Of a stretch of DNA of 48,036 nucleotides, positions 1-8,458 are shown one piece after another. The position numbers were made by a program, and so were the translations under genes. The stretch's first letter is position 1, and every line of letters begins with the position of its first letter. A model generated the notes under the pieces. That model saw only the letters and a program-made list of their open reading frames with translations. It was not told where the DNA came from and ran no database searches. The stretch lies in NCBI GenBank assembly GCA_036802685.1, contig DAIRVS010000016.1, positions 1 to 48,036 on the forward strand. Reading direction: 5' to 3'. The stretch comes from HGW-17 sp938004375 (lineage in GTDB: Bacteria > Myxococcota_A > Polyangia > HGW-17).

Positions 1-1083
1 GCCGAGCCGTACCTGGCCCGGGTGCTGGCCAACCCTCCGCGGCCCCAGGTGGCGCGCACCTTGCGCCTGATCGGCCGGTTGAACCTGGCGCTGGGCACGC
101 GGGCGCTGGATCTGGCGTGGCCCCTGTTCGAGCTGGCGCAGGCCGAGGGGCGCTTCCTGATCGATCAGTGCGAGCCCGAGAACGAGGAGGTCTTCTGCGA
201 GCTGGGGCAGGTGCATTACTGCATGGCGCGCCGGCTGGTCACCCAGCTGGGGGTCCGGGAACCGGCGGCGCGGGCCCGCGTACTCGAGGTCCTCGGAGGG
301 GGCCAGGAGGACGATGTCGAGGAGCCGGCGTATGGCCGGCGGCTGGGGGCCGAGATCCTGCGGCAGCTCGGCCTGGCCCGAGACTGCTTCCTGAAGGGGC
401 GCGTCATCTCACCCACGGGGCGGGGCAACCGCTCCTTCCACTGGTGTTTCCGCGTGGACGCGCTCCTGTCGGTGTTGCAGGCCAAGATGGGGCACCACCT
501 CGCGGCCCCGGTCCTTTCCGCAGGTGGCTCGGCCGAGGGGGCTTTGGACAGGTTCCTCGATGCCGACGGCCGGTTCATCGATTGTGCCCGCCGGTTGTTC
601 GTCTCGGCGGGCTGGAGCCTCCCAAAGCCAGCGCCCGACGGTTTGGGGTTCGTGTTCGACGACGGCCTGCTGCTTCTGCACGTGGCCGAGGCGTTCGACG
701 CCTATCTGGCCACCACCCGCTGTCCCTCGTACCGGGCCAACATCTTGTACGCCTTCGCGATCCTGGTCTACGACTTCGTGCCGGATCTGACCGTCGGCCT
801 GCTGCGCATGGCCCTGGGGTGGCTCGACGAGTCCGGCCGGCTGGCCCAGGCCCTGGCCCGGGGGACCACCGGCCCCGGGACCATCATCACGTGCTTCTCC
901 CAGATCCAGCCTGCCTCGGCGCTGGTGGCGCGCACGGCCGCGATCCGCGAACGGTTGACGACCCGTCATGCTGCCGCGCTGTCCGGGGACGACGAGGACG
1001 TGCTGCTGGTCGACCGGTCGCACAAGTTCCTGCTCTCGAGCTTCCTCGACGAGCGTCTGGTCGATTTCGAGGCCCTCTGCTGA
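1..1083 (+). CDS. Unrecognised protein, 3' part of a gene cut by the window edge
   Basis: The reading frame is open from the first base and stops with TGA at 1081-1083. The first in-window start codon is GTG at 22, but nothing marks it as the real start, so the gene probably begins upstream. The visible ~360 residues are rich in Leu, Ala and Arg and look mainly alpha-helical and soluble. There is no signal peptide, membrane segment or catalytic motif that I recognise. Helical stretches with conserved-looking Cys and Trp residues could be a TPR-like or other solenoid region, but this is only an impression. It converges on the ThiF-type gene with an ~80 bp gap. I do not assign a function. Confidence 0.75.
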   Translation, partial: AEPYLARVLANPPRPQVARTLRLIGRLNLALGTRALDLAWPLFELAQAEGRFLIDQCEPENEEVFCELGQVHYCMARRLVTQLGVREPAARARVLEVLGGGQEDDVEEPAYGRRLGAEILRQLGLARDCFLKGRVISPTGRGNRSFHWCFRVDALLSVLQAKMGHHLAAPVLSAGGSAEGALDRFLDADGRFIDCARRLFVSAGWSLPKPAPDGLGFVFDDGLLLLHVAEAFDAYLATTRCPSYRANILYAFAILVYDFVPDLTVGLLRMALGWLDESGRLAQALARGTTGPGTIITCFSQIQPASALVARTAAIRERLTTRHAAALSGDDEDVLLVDRSHKFLLSSFLDERLVDFEALC

Positions 1084-1164
1084 CCGGGTGAGGCCCGCCG
1101 GCCGTTGACGTGACGGCGCCGGCGATTCCAATCCAGCGGGGCAGAATCCGTCGGTCCCGCTCTT

Positions 1165-2199
1165 TCAGCCCACGACCCGCTGCCAGAGCGCCCGGGCCAG
1201 CGCGGGGTCTCGGGTGTCCGAGACCAGCGCGCGTCCGTCGGCGAACAGGGTGAGGGTGTGCCAGGCGCCGTTGGTGTCGGTGACGGCCAGCTCCCAGACG
1301 TCGTCATTGGGGTGGGCGCCTCCCGCGGCGAGCAGCGCGGCAGCCCACTCGTCCCGGGTGGCCAGCTCGGCGGGCGGGGGGAACATGACCGCATGGCGGG
1401 CCCACATCACCGTGTGGTCGGGCGCCGGGCCCGCGACCGCCAGCGAGGGGAACTCCCGGCGCGCGCAGCAGGGGCAGGCGGGGTTGCGTTTGAGCGGGAT
1501 GCGCCGCAGGGAGCCGGCCCACACGTCGAGGGCCCGCACGGCGCAGTCCACGCCCTCGGGGTCGGTGAGCGCCCACAGCGCGAGCGTCACCTGCTGACTC
1601 GCCGTGATCGTGACCGTGGTCGAGAGCACGCCCACGTCGGCGATGGTGGGGAGCGCGGACGACTCGGGGCGCGTGGGCAAGAGGCACCGCAGGCAGGGGC
1701 CGGCGCCGGGGCGCACGGGCAGGACGGTGCCTTCCATGCCCAGCACACCGCCGTAAACCCACGGGATCCCCGCCTCGACGCAAGCATCGTTGAGCAAAAA
1801 ACGCGTCTCGAAGTTGTCGGTGGCGTCCATCACCAGATCGGCCCTTCGCACGAAGTCCCGGACGTTCTCCGGCGTCAGATGGGTGACGTGGGCCTCGATG
1901 GCGACCTCGGCGTTCACCCGGCGCAGGCGGGCGGCGGCGGCCTCGGCCTTGGGGCGGCGACGGTGGGCGTCCTCTTCATCGAAGCAGAGCTGGCGCTGCA
2001 GGTTCGACAGTTCCACCACGTCGCGGTCCACGATGATCAGGCGGCCGACGCCGGCGCGCACCAGCAGCTCGGCCTGCACCGTGCCCAGCGCGCCGCAGCC
2101 CACCTGCAGCACGGTGGCCGCTCGGATCCGGACCTGGCCGGCCTCGCCGATGGGCGCACAACGGATCTGACGGGCGTATCGTGGGGTGGTCTCGGGCAT
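1165..2199 (-). CDS. ThiF/MoeB/HesA-family adenylyltransferase (E1-like)
   Basis: E1-like enzymes adenylate the C-terminus of a ubiquitin-like sulfur carrier (ThiS or MoaD type) for thiamine, molybdopterin or related sulfur transfer. The 344-residue protein has the nucleotide-binding GCGALG loop (about 34-39), the downstream VDRDVVELSNLQRQ segment (58-71), DATDNFETR (125-133), and two Cys pairs, CLRC (169-172) and CPCC (242-245), which in this family bind a structural zinc. It is longer than a minimal MoeB: about 80 extra C-terminal residues of unclear role follow the second Cys pair, and no rhodanese domain is obvious. The ATG at 2199 begins MPETTPRYARQ, the usual family N-terminus. The frame stays open upstream, but that part runs through a hexamer repeat and is unlikely to be translated. 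No carrier-protein gene is adjacent, so the pathway is open. Confidence 0.85.
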   Translation of the reverse strand: MPETTPRYARQIRCAPIGEAGQVRIRAATVLQVGCGALGTVQAELLVRAGVGRLIIVDRDVVELSNLQRQLCFDEEDAHRRRPKAEAAAARLRRVNAEVAIEAHVTHLTPENVRDFVRRADLVMDATDNFETRFLLNDACVEAGIPWVYGGVLGMEGTVLPVRPGAGPCLRCLLPTRPESSALPTIADVGVLSTTVTITASQQVTLALWALTDPEGVDCAVRALDVWAGSLRRIPLKRNPACPCCARREFPSLAVAGPAPDHTVMWARHAVMFPPPAELATRDEWAAALLAAGGAHPNDDVWELAVTDTNGAWHTLTLFADGRALVSDTRDPALARALWQRVVG

Positions 2200-2225
2200 G
2201 GGGCGCCTCCATTCGTCGGAGAAAA

Positions 2226-2310
2226 AGAATACGTCTTCACAACCGTGATCGAAATCGAAATCGCGATCGAAATCGCGGTCGAAGTCACGATCGCAGTCGC
2301 TGTCGGGGTG
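2226..2310. repeat. Degenerate hexamer repeat (GATCGN / GAAATC type)
   Basis: About 85 bp in the gap between the divergent adenylyltransferase and EGF-lipoprotein genes consist of short variations on GAAATC, GCGATC, GCGGTC and GAAGTC. If translated on the minus strand it would give alternating Asp-Arg/Asp-Phe, which is not credible as part of the enzyme. It is probably a slipped-strand microsatellite; any regulatory role is unknown. Confidence 0.7.
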
Positions 2311-2382
2311 CGTGAACGAGTCTTCGAAGAGCGGCCAGACCCGCCTGAAATGCTGAAGGAGTTGGGCGGACTGAAAATTGAA

Positions 2383-2411
2383 TTGACTTGTTGCGACAAT
2401 AAAAATATAGT
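2383..2411 (+). promoter_or_regulatory. Sigma70-type promoter for the EGF-like lipoprotein
   Basis: TTGACT (2383-2388) and TATAGT (2406-2411) are separated by exactly 17 bp, each matching the consensus at 5 of 6 positions. It lies just upstream of a GGAGG ribosome site and the ATG at 2435, in a locally AT-rich patch within GC-rich DNA. Prediction from sequence only. Confidence 0.65.
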
Positions 2412-2434
2412 CATGGTCCACTGGAGGCCCTGCC

Positions 2435-5400
2435 ATGAAAAAAATAATGTACATCATGCCAATCGTATTTGGTCTCTTGCTGCTGTCGGCCTGCGAGAGC
2501 GACCTGGAAGGGAAGTGCGCCGAAGGCCTGCAGGACAACGACGGGGACGGGATCTGCACCGCTTCGTGCGAGCTCCTCGAGGCGTATTGCGGCGATCGGG
2601 GCTGTGACGACTCGTCAGGAACGGCCCTCTGCGGTTGTGAGCCGGGATACCAGGGCGAGGACTGCGCCGAGTGCGCCGAGGGATTCCAGGACAACGACAC
2701 CGACGGTACTTGTCTGCCGGACTGTGTCGCCGCCGCCCTCGAGTGCGGCCACGGCGCCTGCAGCGACGCCTCCGGGGTCGCGGTCTGCGTGTGCGATGAA
2801 GGCTACGAGGGCGGGCAGTGCGCCTCCTGCGTGGAAGGCTACCAGGATCACGACGAGGACGGCACCTGCGTCCCCGGATGCGCCCTGACCGAACTGGTCT
2901 GCGTGAACGGGACCTGCTCGGACGTGTCCGGCACCCCGGTGTGCGAGTGCGATCCCCAACACGCCGGTGAGACCTGCGTGGCCTGCGCCGAAGGCCTGCA
3001 GGACCACGACGGCGACTTCACCTGTGAGCCGGACTGCGACACCGCCGACCTCGAGTGCGGCCACGGCGCCTGCAGCGACGCCTCGGGCACCGTCGCCTGC
3101 GTCTGCGACACCGGCTACGAAGGGGCAGCCTGCGACGTCTGCGCCGCCGGGTATCAGGACAACGACCTGAACGGTACCTGCGCCCCCGACTGCGGCACTG
3201 CGGCCCCGGCCTGTGTCTTCGGCGTTTGTGACGACCTCTCCGGCGAGGCTGTCTGCGTCTGCCACGGTTGGGCGACCGGCGCCCTGTGTGATGAATGCCT
3301 GGAAGGCTTCCAGGGCGAGGACTGCGAGTTCTGCGCTCCGGGCTTCCAGGATTGGGACGGCGACGGCGAGTGCCTGCCGACCTGTGAGACTGCGGCGCTG
3401 GCCTGCGTGGCGGGCACCTGTGACGACTCGGACGGCAGTCCGGGGTGCGTCTGCGACGGGGACCGCTGGGTCGGCGAACTGTGTGACGTCTGCGCCCCGG
3501 GCTACACCGGCCTGGACTGCGACTCCTGCGACACCGGATATGTGGACGTCCCGGGCTACGGGAACTGTCTTCCCTCCTGTTCGGTGCTCACCTGCAGCGC
3601 GAACAGCACGTGCGTGGAAGGGGACGGGAGCCCGGCCTATTGCGCGTGTGACGAGGGCTACCAGGACTACGACGGCGACGGCACCTGCCTGCCGACCTGC
3701 GGCACCGCCGCCCTCGAGTGCGGGGAGAACGGCTGGTGCGACGACTGGTCCGGCACCGCAGTCTGCCGGTGCTACGACGGCTGGGGGGGCACCGACTGCT
3801 CGGTTTGCGCCGAGGGCTACGTCGGCGAGGGATGCTGGGAGTGCGCCGACGGTTGGGCCTGGGCCGGCGAAGGCGAGGGCGGCGAGTGCCGTCCCACCTG
3901 CGCGGCGGGCCTGACCGATTGCGGCCCCCACGGCTATTGCGTCAACGATGAGTACTATGACGATTATTGGGGTGACTACTGGTTCTACGGCACTTATTGC
4001 GACTGCTACATCGGGTACCAGGACGAGGACGGGGACGGGGTGTGCCAGCCCACGTGCGAGACCGCCGGGCTTGACTGCGGTGGCCATGGCGAATGCTACG
4101 AGGACTGGGAGACCGGCCTGGCGTCCTGCAGTTGCGATGAGGGTTACATCGGTCCGGAGTGCGGCTCCTGCAGCTACGGGTACCAGGATTTCGACATGGA
4201 CGGCACCTGCGAGATGACCTGCGAGTATTCGGAACTGTCCTGCGAAGGCGGTGTGTGTGACGACTCCTCCGGCCACCTCTGGTGTGCGTGCGACCCGGGC
4301 CTGCAGGACAACGATCATGACACCGTCTGCACCCCGAACTGTGCCACCGCCGGCCTGGTGTGCGACGCGCTCCAGATCTGCTCCGACGCTTCTGGCACCG
4401 CCGAGTGCGTGTGCATGGACGGGTACCAGGATCACGACGGCGACGGGGAGTGCCGGGCCAACTGCGCCACCGCCGGGCTCACCTGCACCGATCCGGAGCT
4501 CTGCGTCGACTGGTCGGGCGAGGCCGTCTGCGGGCATCCGTGGACCTGCTCGGACATCCGTGCAGCCGATCCGGGCGCGACCGACGGTCATTACACGCTC
4601 TTCGCCGGCGGTGATTACCGGTACCCGTGGCTGGTCTGGTGCCAGGACATGGCCGGGACCCCCGCGGAGTATCTCGACGTGGATCCCGACACCAACTACA
4701 GTTCCTACGTGGTGGGCGGACACATCTGGGGCACCGACGTGGTGACCCGGTGGTCCCGCGTGCGGATCGATCCCATCACCCTGCGCGTGAAGCTCGACGA
4801 CTTCACGTTCTCCACCTCGACCGGCCGGATCGAGGGCTGGGGCACGACCCAGGTGGGCTACGCCACCGCCGGCGCCTGCAACTGGTGGGGTCATGCCGGC
4901 ACGGCAGGCCTCGACCTCACCGACACCCGCTTCCAGGTCGTCGAGGGCTTCTGTCCGGCGGGCTGGGCCCAGTGGGGCAGTGTCGATCCGACGGACTACA
5001 CGAACCAGGTGACCCTGTACGGCGGCGGCCAGTGCGGTTCCATGGAGCCCTGCACCCTGACCGACGAAGAGAATCGGGGCTTCCGCCTCGAGCTGGCGTT
5101 GCTGCCGTGTCCGGATCACAAGGCCGGCCCCGACTGCGACGTCTGCGAGGACGGCTGGGTGGATCCGGACGGTTCCGGCACCTGCGTGGTCCCCGCCTCC
5201 GGTCTCCCGCTGGGGGGTCTGGTGGTCGAGGGAACCCGGACCTGGCGCGTCGTCGAGCACGCCTACGGTGGGGATCCCGCGCTGGTGACCCTGCAGGCGA
5301 CGGCCAGCGTGGGCAACCGCTCCCTGAACAGCGAGTGGAACAACCGTTGGTACATCACCCTCCTGCGGACGTGGCTCAACGACGACGTCGACGGGTTGCT

Positions 5401-5824
5401 GTCGCAGCTGGATCCGGCGTTCCAAGCCGTCGTCGAGGTCACGCCCGTCCCCTGGGCCATCGAGAATCCGGTCTCCGCGGAGACCCCGTCGGGCGTGACC
5501 GACGATCTCGTCTTCATCGCCTCCTGGACCGAGCTCGGCGGCGCCGGCCTGGCCGGCGACGGTGACGCGCTGGCCTGGTACGCCGATCCAGCCACCGCCC
5601 AGGCGAGGCGCACGCTGGGCGTGGTCTACTGGACCCGCACGGGCGCCAACGGCTATGCCGGTCCGGCCTACGACATGAGCGCCTATTATCCTCTGGAGGA
5701 CGGCTCCTTCCAGAAGGGCGCCTGGGTGCCGGATCCGTTCGGCGTGGTCCCGATGGTGAACGTCGACGCCACCGCCTATTTCGTCCCCATCTCCGCCGAC
5801 ACCTTCATGGTGTGGGTTCCCTGA
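2435..5824 (+). CDS. Large surface lipoprotein: 13 EGF/DxDxDG modules, GON domain, DUF6273-like C-terminus
   Basis: The 1129-residue protein starts with a lipoprotein signal (LLLLSAC, lipid Cys about residue 20). Residues about 27-700 contain 13 Cys-rich modules of ~50 residues. Most open with a C..G(Y/F/L)QDxDxDGxC segment, which resembles a calcium-binding acidic loop, followed by an EGF-like CxCxxGYxGxxC part. Residues about 702-885 (CSDIRAADPGATDG, then YTLFAGG, WCQDMAGTPAEYL and RVRIDP) match the GON domain first described in ADAMTS proteases and also seen in bacterial surface proteins. Residues about 920-1129 (WYITLLRTWLNDD, TDDLVFIAS) resemble DUF6273-type domains. No protease or lectin site is visible. 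Likely an extracellular adhesive or structural protein, anchored by lipid. The start is supported by GGAGG upstream and a good promoter. Confidence 0.85.
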   Translation: MKKIMYIMPIVFGLLLLSACESDLEGKCAEGLQDNDGDGICTASCELLEAYCGDRGCDDSSGTALCGCEPGYQGEDCAECAEGFQDNDTDGTCLPDCVAAALECGHGACSDASGVAVCVCDEGYEGGQCASCVEGYQDHDEDGTCVPGCALTELVCVNGTCSDVSGTPVCECDPQHAGETCVACAEGLQDHDGDFTCEPDCDTADLECGHGACSDASGTVACVCDTGYEGAACDVCAAGYQDNDLNGTCAPDCGTAAPACVFGVCDDLSGEAVCVCHGWATGALCDECLEGFQGEDCEFCAPGFQDWDGDGECLPTCETAALACVAGTCDDSDGSPGCVCDGDRWVGELCDVCAPGYTGLDCDSCDTGYVDVPGYGNCLPSCSVLTCSANSTCVEGDGSPAYCACDEGYQDYDGDGTCLPTCGTAALECGENGWCDDWSGTAVCRCYDGWGGTDCSVCAEGYVGEGCWECADGWAWAGEGEGGECRPTCAAGLTDCGPHGYCVNDEYYDDYWGDYWFYGTYCDCYIGYQDEDGDGVCQPTCETAGLDCGGHGECYEDWETGLASCSCDEGYIGPECGSCSYGYQDFDMDGTCEMTCEYSELSCEGGVCDDSSGHLWCACDPGLQDNDHDTVCTPNCATAGLVCDALQICSDASGTAECVCMDGYQDHDGDGECRANCATAGLTCTDPELCVDWSGEAVCGHPWTCSDIRAADPGATDGHYTLFAGGDYRYPWLVWCQDMAGTPAEYLDVDPDTNYSSYVVGGHIWGTDVVTRWSRVRIDPITLRVKLDDFTFSTSTGRIEGWGTTQVGYATAGACNWWGHAGTAGLDLTDTRFQVVEGFCPAGWAQWGSVDPTDYTNQVTLYGGGQCGSMEPCTLTDEENRGFRLELALLPCPDHKAGPDCDVCEDGWVDPDGSGTCVVPASGLPLGGLVVEGTRTWRVVEHAYGGDPALVTLQATASVGNRSLNSEWNNRWYITLLRTWLNDDVDGLLSQLDPAFQAVVEVTPVPWAIENPVSAETPSGVTDDLVFIASWTELGGAGLAGDGDALAWYADPATAQARRTLGVVYWTRTGANGYAGPAYDMSAYYPLEDGSFQKGAWVPDPFGVVPMVNVDATAYFVPISADTFMVWVP

Positions 5825-5882
5825 GTCTCCGAACAATAAGAGGAAGTCGGCCCTGACGTGACGAAAACTGTCACCCGATCTT

Positions 5883-8381
5883 CTATGGACTCACGTTGGA
5901 GGGGATCGTCCGCTGCAGGACGCCGGTGGAATCGCCGAGCTGGCCGACCTCGTTCCTGCCCCAGCAGCGGACGCGCCCGCCTGTGATCGCGCAGGAATAT
6001 TCCTGTCCGAGGGAGACGGCCAGGACCGAGGTCAGTCCTGAGACCGGCACCGGGGATGACCGGTCGGTCTCGGTCCCGTCGCCAAGCTGGCCGTACCAGT
6101 TGGCGCCCCAGCAAGCCACGGTCCCAGTGTCGAGTCGGGCGCAGGAGTGCTGGTTGCCGCCCGAGACGGCGAGTACGCCGGTCAGCCCGGTCACGGCCAC
6201 GGGCGCGCTCTGGTGTGCGTAGGTGCCATCGCCGAGCTGGCTGTTCGAGTTCTGGCCCCAGCACCAGGCCGACCCGTCGGAGAGGGCTGCGCAGGTGTGG
6301 TACGCGCCGGGGCCGACCATGGAGACCCCGGTAAGGCCCTGCACGGTCACGGGGACTGATGAATTGACGGTGGTGCCGTTGCCCAACTGGCCGCTGCCGT
6401 TCGCCCCCCAGCACCTGATGGTCCGATCGCCCCCCAGCGCGCAGGAATGATACACCCCGGCGGCGAGGGAGAGTGCCCCCGACAGACCGCTCACGGTCAC
6501 CGGGCTGGAGCTTCCGGTGGTGGTGCCGTTGCCCAGTTGACCGCTGTTGCCCAGGCCCCAGCAGCGCACGGTGCCGTCGGTGAGCAGCGCACACGCGTGG
6601 ACGCTCCCGGCGGTGATGGCCGTCACCCCGGTGGACAGACCCGTCACCGGGACCGGGCTCACCGAGCTCACGGTGGTCCCGTTCCCGAGCTGGCCGAAGT
6701 CATTCCTGCCCCAGCACAAGACTGCGCCGGAGTTCTTCAACAGACAGGTGAAGTGCTCTCCGGCGGCGACCTTCGTGACGCCCGTCTGTCCAGAAACCGA
6801 TACGGGGAAGTTGTTGAAAACATTAATGGTGCCGTTGCCCAGCTCGCCGTAGCCGTTGCCTCCCCAGCAGCGCAGGGTCGTGTCAGAGAGCACCATGCAG
6901 GCATGAGTATCTCCGGCGTCGAGGAAGATGGCGTCCAGGCAGGAGGCGTCCAAGATGCCACGGCAGTCGGGGGCACAGGTGGGGGTCCCGGACTGGTGGC
7001 CCAGGCTGCGACAGGTCGTCCCGTTGAAGAGGCTTCCGTCGCAGACCTCGCCGGCGATGTCCTGGATCGTCCCGTCGCCGCACCGGCCGAACAAGGCGCA
7101 GTCGGTCTCGTCGAACGCGAGGCAGCCGTTCCCGCAAGCGAGGCCGCCCCCGTAGTACCCGCGGGCTCCGCAGGACTGCCCGTCGAGGTTCGTGCCGTCG
7201 CAGACCTCGCCGTAGGCCTCCTGAATCGTGTCATCGCCACAGCGCCCCTCTTCGATGCAGGCGTCCAGGTCCAGCAGGCAGGCGTCGGTGCAGGCCAGCG
7301 CGCCGCCATGGAAGCCCAGCCCGGTGCAGGACTGCCCGTCGAGGTTCACCCCGTCGCAGGTCTCCCCATAGGCGCCCTGGATGATCGCATCTCCGCATCG
7401 GCCGCTTGCCTGGCAACCGTCGAGGTTGAAGGCGGTGCAGTCGGCGCTGCAGCCCAGGAGGCCGCCGTGGTAGCCCTGAGTGACGCAGGTCTGCCCCTGC
7501 AGTTCGGCCAGGTCGCAGACCTCGCCCTGCGCTGCCTGAAGCACGCCGTCTCCGCAGCGCCCCGCACACTGGCGGACGTCGAAGCTCCTGCAATCGTCGG
7601 CGCACGCGAGCGTTCCGGGGTGAAAACCAAGCGATTCGCACGACGACCCGTCGAGGTCGTCTCCGTCGCAGACCTCACCGAAGACGCCCTGGACAGTGCC
7701 GTCCCCGCAGCGTCCGGTGGTTTCGCAGGCGTTCAGGTCGAGCCTGCAATCGGCCGTGCAGTTCAGTTCCCCACCATAGAATCCCTCGCTGATACAAGTC
7801 ACGCCTTCGGGCACTTCGCCGTCGCAGGGCTCGTCGCCCACGATCAGCCCGTCCCCGCAGATCGGTGCGCACCGGTCCGGCGTCGCGCCGTCGCACGCCC
7901 AGCCGTCCTCGATCCTGCAGGTGGTGGAGCAGCCATCCCCGGAACCCTGGTTTCCGTCGTCGCACTGCTCGTCTCCCTCGACGTAGCCGTTCCCGCAGGC
8001 GTTTTCGCAGCCGCCGAGGTCATAGGTGCAGTCGGCCAGGCAGGCCAGCACGCCGCCACCATGACCCAGGCCCTGGCAGGTGTTCCCGTTGAGGTTTCCA
8101 CCGTCGCAATCCTCCCCGTCGGCGCCGTTGACCAGGTCATCCCCGCAGCGCCCGCCGCAGTCGGAGCGGTCGAAGCTGCACAATGGGGTGCACAGCAGGG
8201 TCCCCACCACATTGTAATGCCCAAGCGTGGCGCAGGTGTTTTCTCCGACGTCGCCGTCGCACTCCTCTCCGGGATCGACGAAGCCGTCCCCGCAGGAGCC
8301 GACGTTCTTCGTCTTGGTATCACATGACGCCAGCGCCAGGAATTCGCATATTGAAAAGAGAAAAAAGGCGAAGTATTTCAT
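5883..8381 (-). CDS. Cys-rich repeat and RCC1-propeller lipoprotein
   Basis: The 832-residue protein begins MKYFAFF with a lipobox (LALASC, Cys20), so it is probably a surface or periplasmic lipoprotein. The N-terminal half holds nine repeats with a CGDG...GExCDG...G..C..LG pattern, like the myxobacterial Cys-rich/DUF4215-type repeats; the third, CGNGYVEGDEQCDDGN, is the most canonical. The C-terminal ~350 residues contain seven RCC1-type blades, each with HxCA...CWGxNxxGQLGNG, which is enough for a closed seven-bladed beta-propeller. The frame extends upstream of ATG 8381 but without a signal sequence, so I chose the lipoprotein start. Partner unknown; the propeller suggests binding rather than catalysis. 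The gene converges on the EGF lipoprotein, leaving ~58 bp. Confidence 0.85.
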   Translation of the reverse strand: MKYFAFFLFSICEFLALASCDTKTKNVGSCGDGFVDPGEECDGDVGENTCATLGHYNVVGTLLCTPLCSFDRSDCGGRCGDDLVNGADGEDCDGGNLNGNTCQGLGHGGGVLACLADCTYDLGGCENACGNGYVEGDEQCDDGNQGSGDGCSTTCRIEDGWACDGATPDRCAPICGDGLIVGDEPCDGEVPEGVTCISEGFYGGELNCTADCRLDLNACETTGRCGDGTVQGVFGEVCDGDDLDGSSCESLGFHPGTLACADDCRSFDVRQCAGRCGDGVLQAAQGEVCDLAELQGQTCVTQGYHGGLLGCSADCTAFNLDGCQASGRCGDAIIQGAYGETCDGVNLDGQSCTGLGFHGGALACTDACLLDLDACIEEGRCGDDTIQEAYGEVCDGTNLDGQSCGARGYYGGGLACGNGCLAFDETDCALFGRCGDGTIQDIAGEVCDGSLFNGTTCRSLGHQSGTPTCAPDCRGILDASCLDAIFLDAGDTHACMVLSDTTLRCWGGNGYGELGNGTINVFNNFPVSVSGQTGVTKVAAGEHFTCLLKNSGAVLCWGRNDFGQLGNGTTVSSVSPVPVTGLSTGVTAITAGSVHACALLTDGTVRCWGLGNSGQLGNGTTTGSSSPVTVSGLSGALSLAAGVYHSCALGGDRTIRCWGANGSGQLGNGTTVNSSVPVTVQGLTGVSMVGPGAYHTCAALSDGSAWCWGQNSNSQLGDGTYAHQSAPVAVTGLTGVLAVSGGNQHSCARLDTGTVACWGANWYGQLGDGTETDRSSPVPVSGLTSVLAVSLGQEYSCAITGGRVRCWGRNEVGQLGDSTGVLQRTIPSNVSP

Positions 8382-8402
8382 GCCAATGAGCGTACCGCAA
8401 CA

Positions 8403-8434
8403 CCCCGCCCTGGTAAAGGGGGAACCGGGCGGGG
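8403..8434 (-). terminator. GC-rich hairpin downstream of the arsenic operon
   Basis: CCCCGCCC (8403-8410) and GGGCGGGG (8427-8434) form a perfect 8 bp stem, extendable by a GGT/ACC pair inside. It lies ~25 bp beyond the stop of the ars fusion gene. There is no U-tract, so it is either a weak or factor-assisted terminator or an mRNA-stabilising hairpin. Confidence 0.4.
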
Positions 8435-8458
8435 TCCACGATGACCTGGCGCCGGCCT

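Noticed and set aside
2200..2700. Long N-terminal extension of the ThiF-type gene
   Set aside because: It runs through the hexamer repeat and the opposite lipoprotein promoter; the family N-terminus is at 2199.
2615..5836. 1073-residue open frame on the minus strand opposite the EGF lipoprotein
   Set aside because: Low-complexity Val/Ala/Gly text from the antisense of a repetitive high-GC gene; no signal, no ribosome site.
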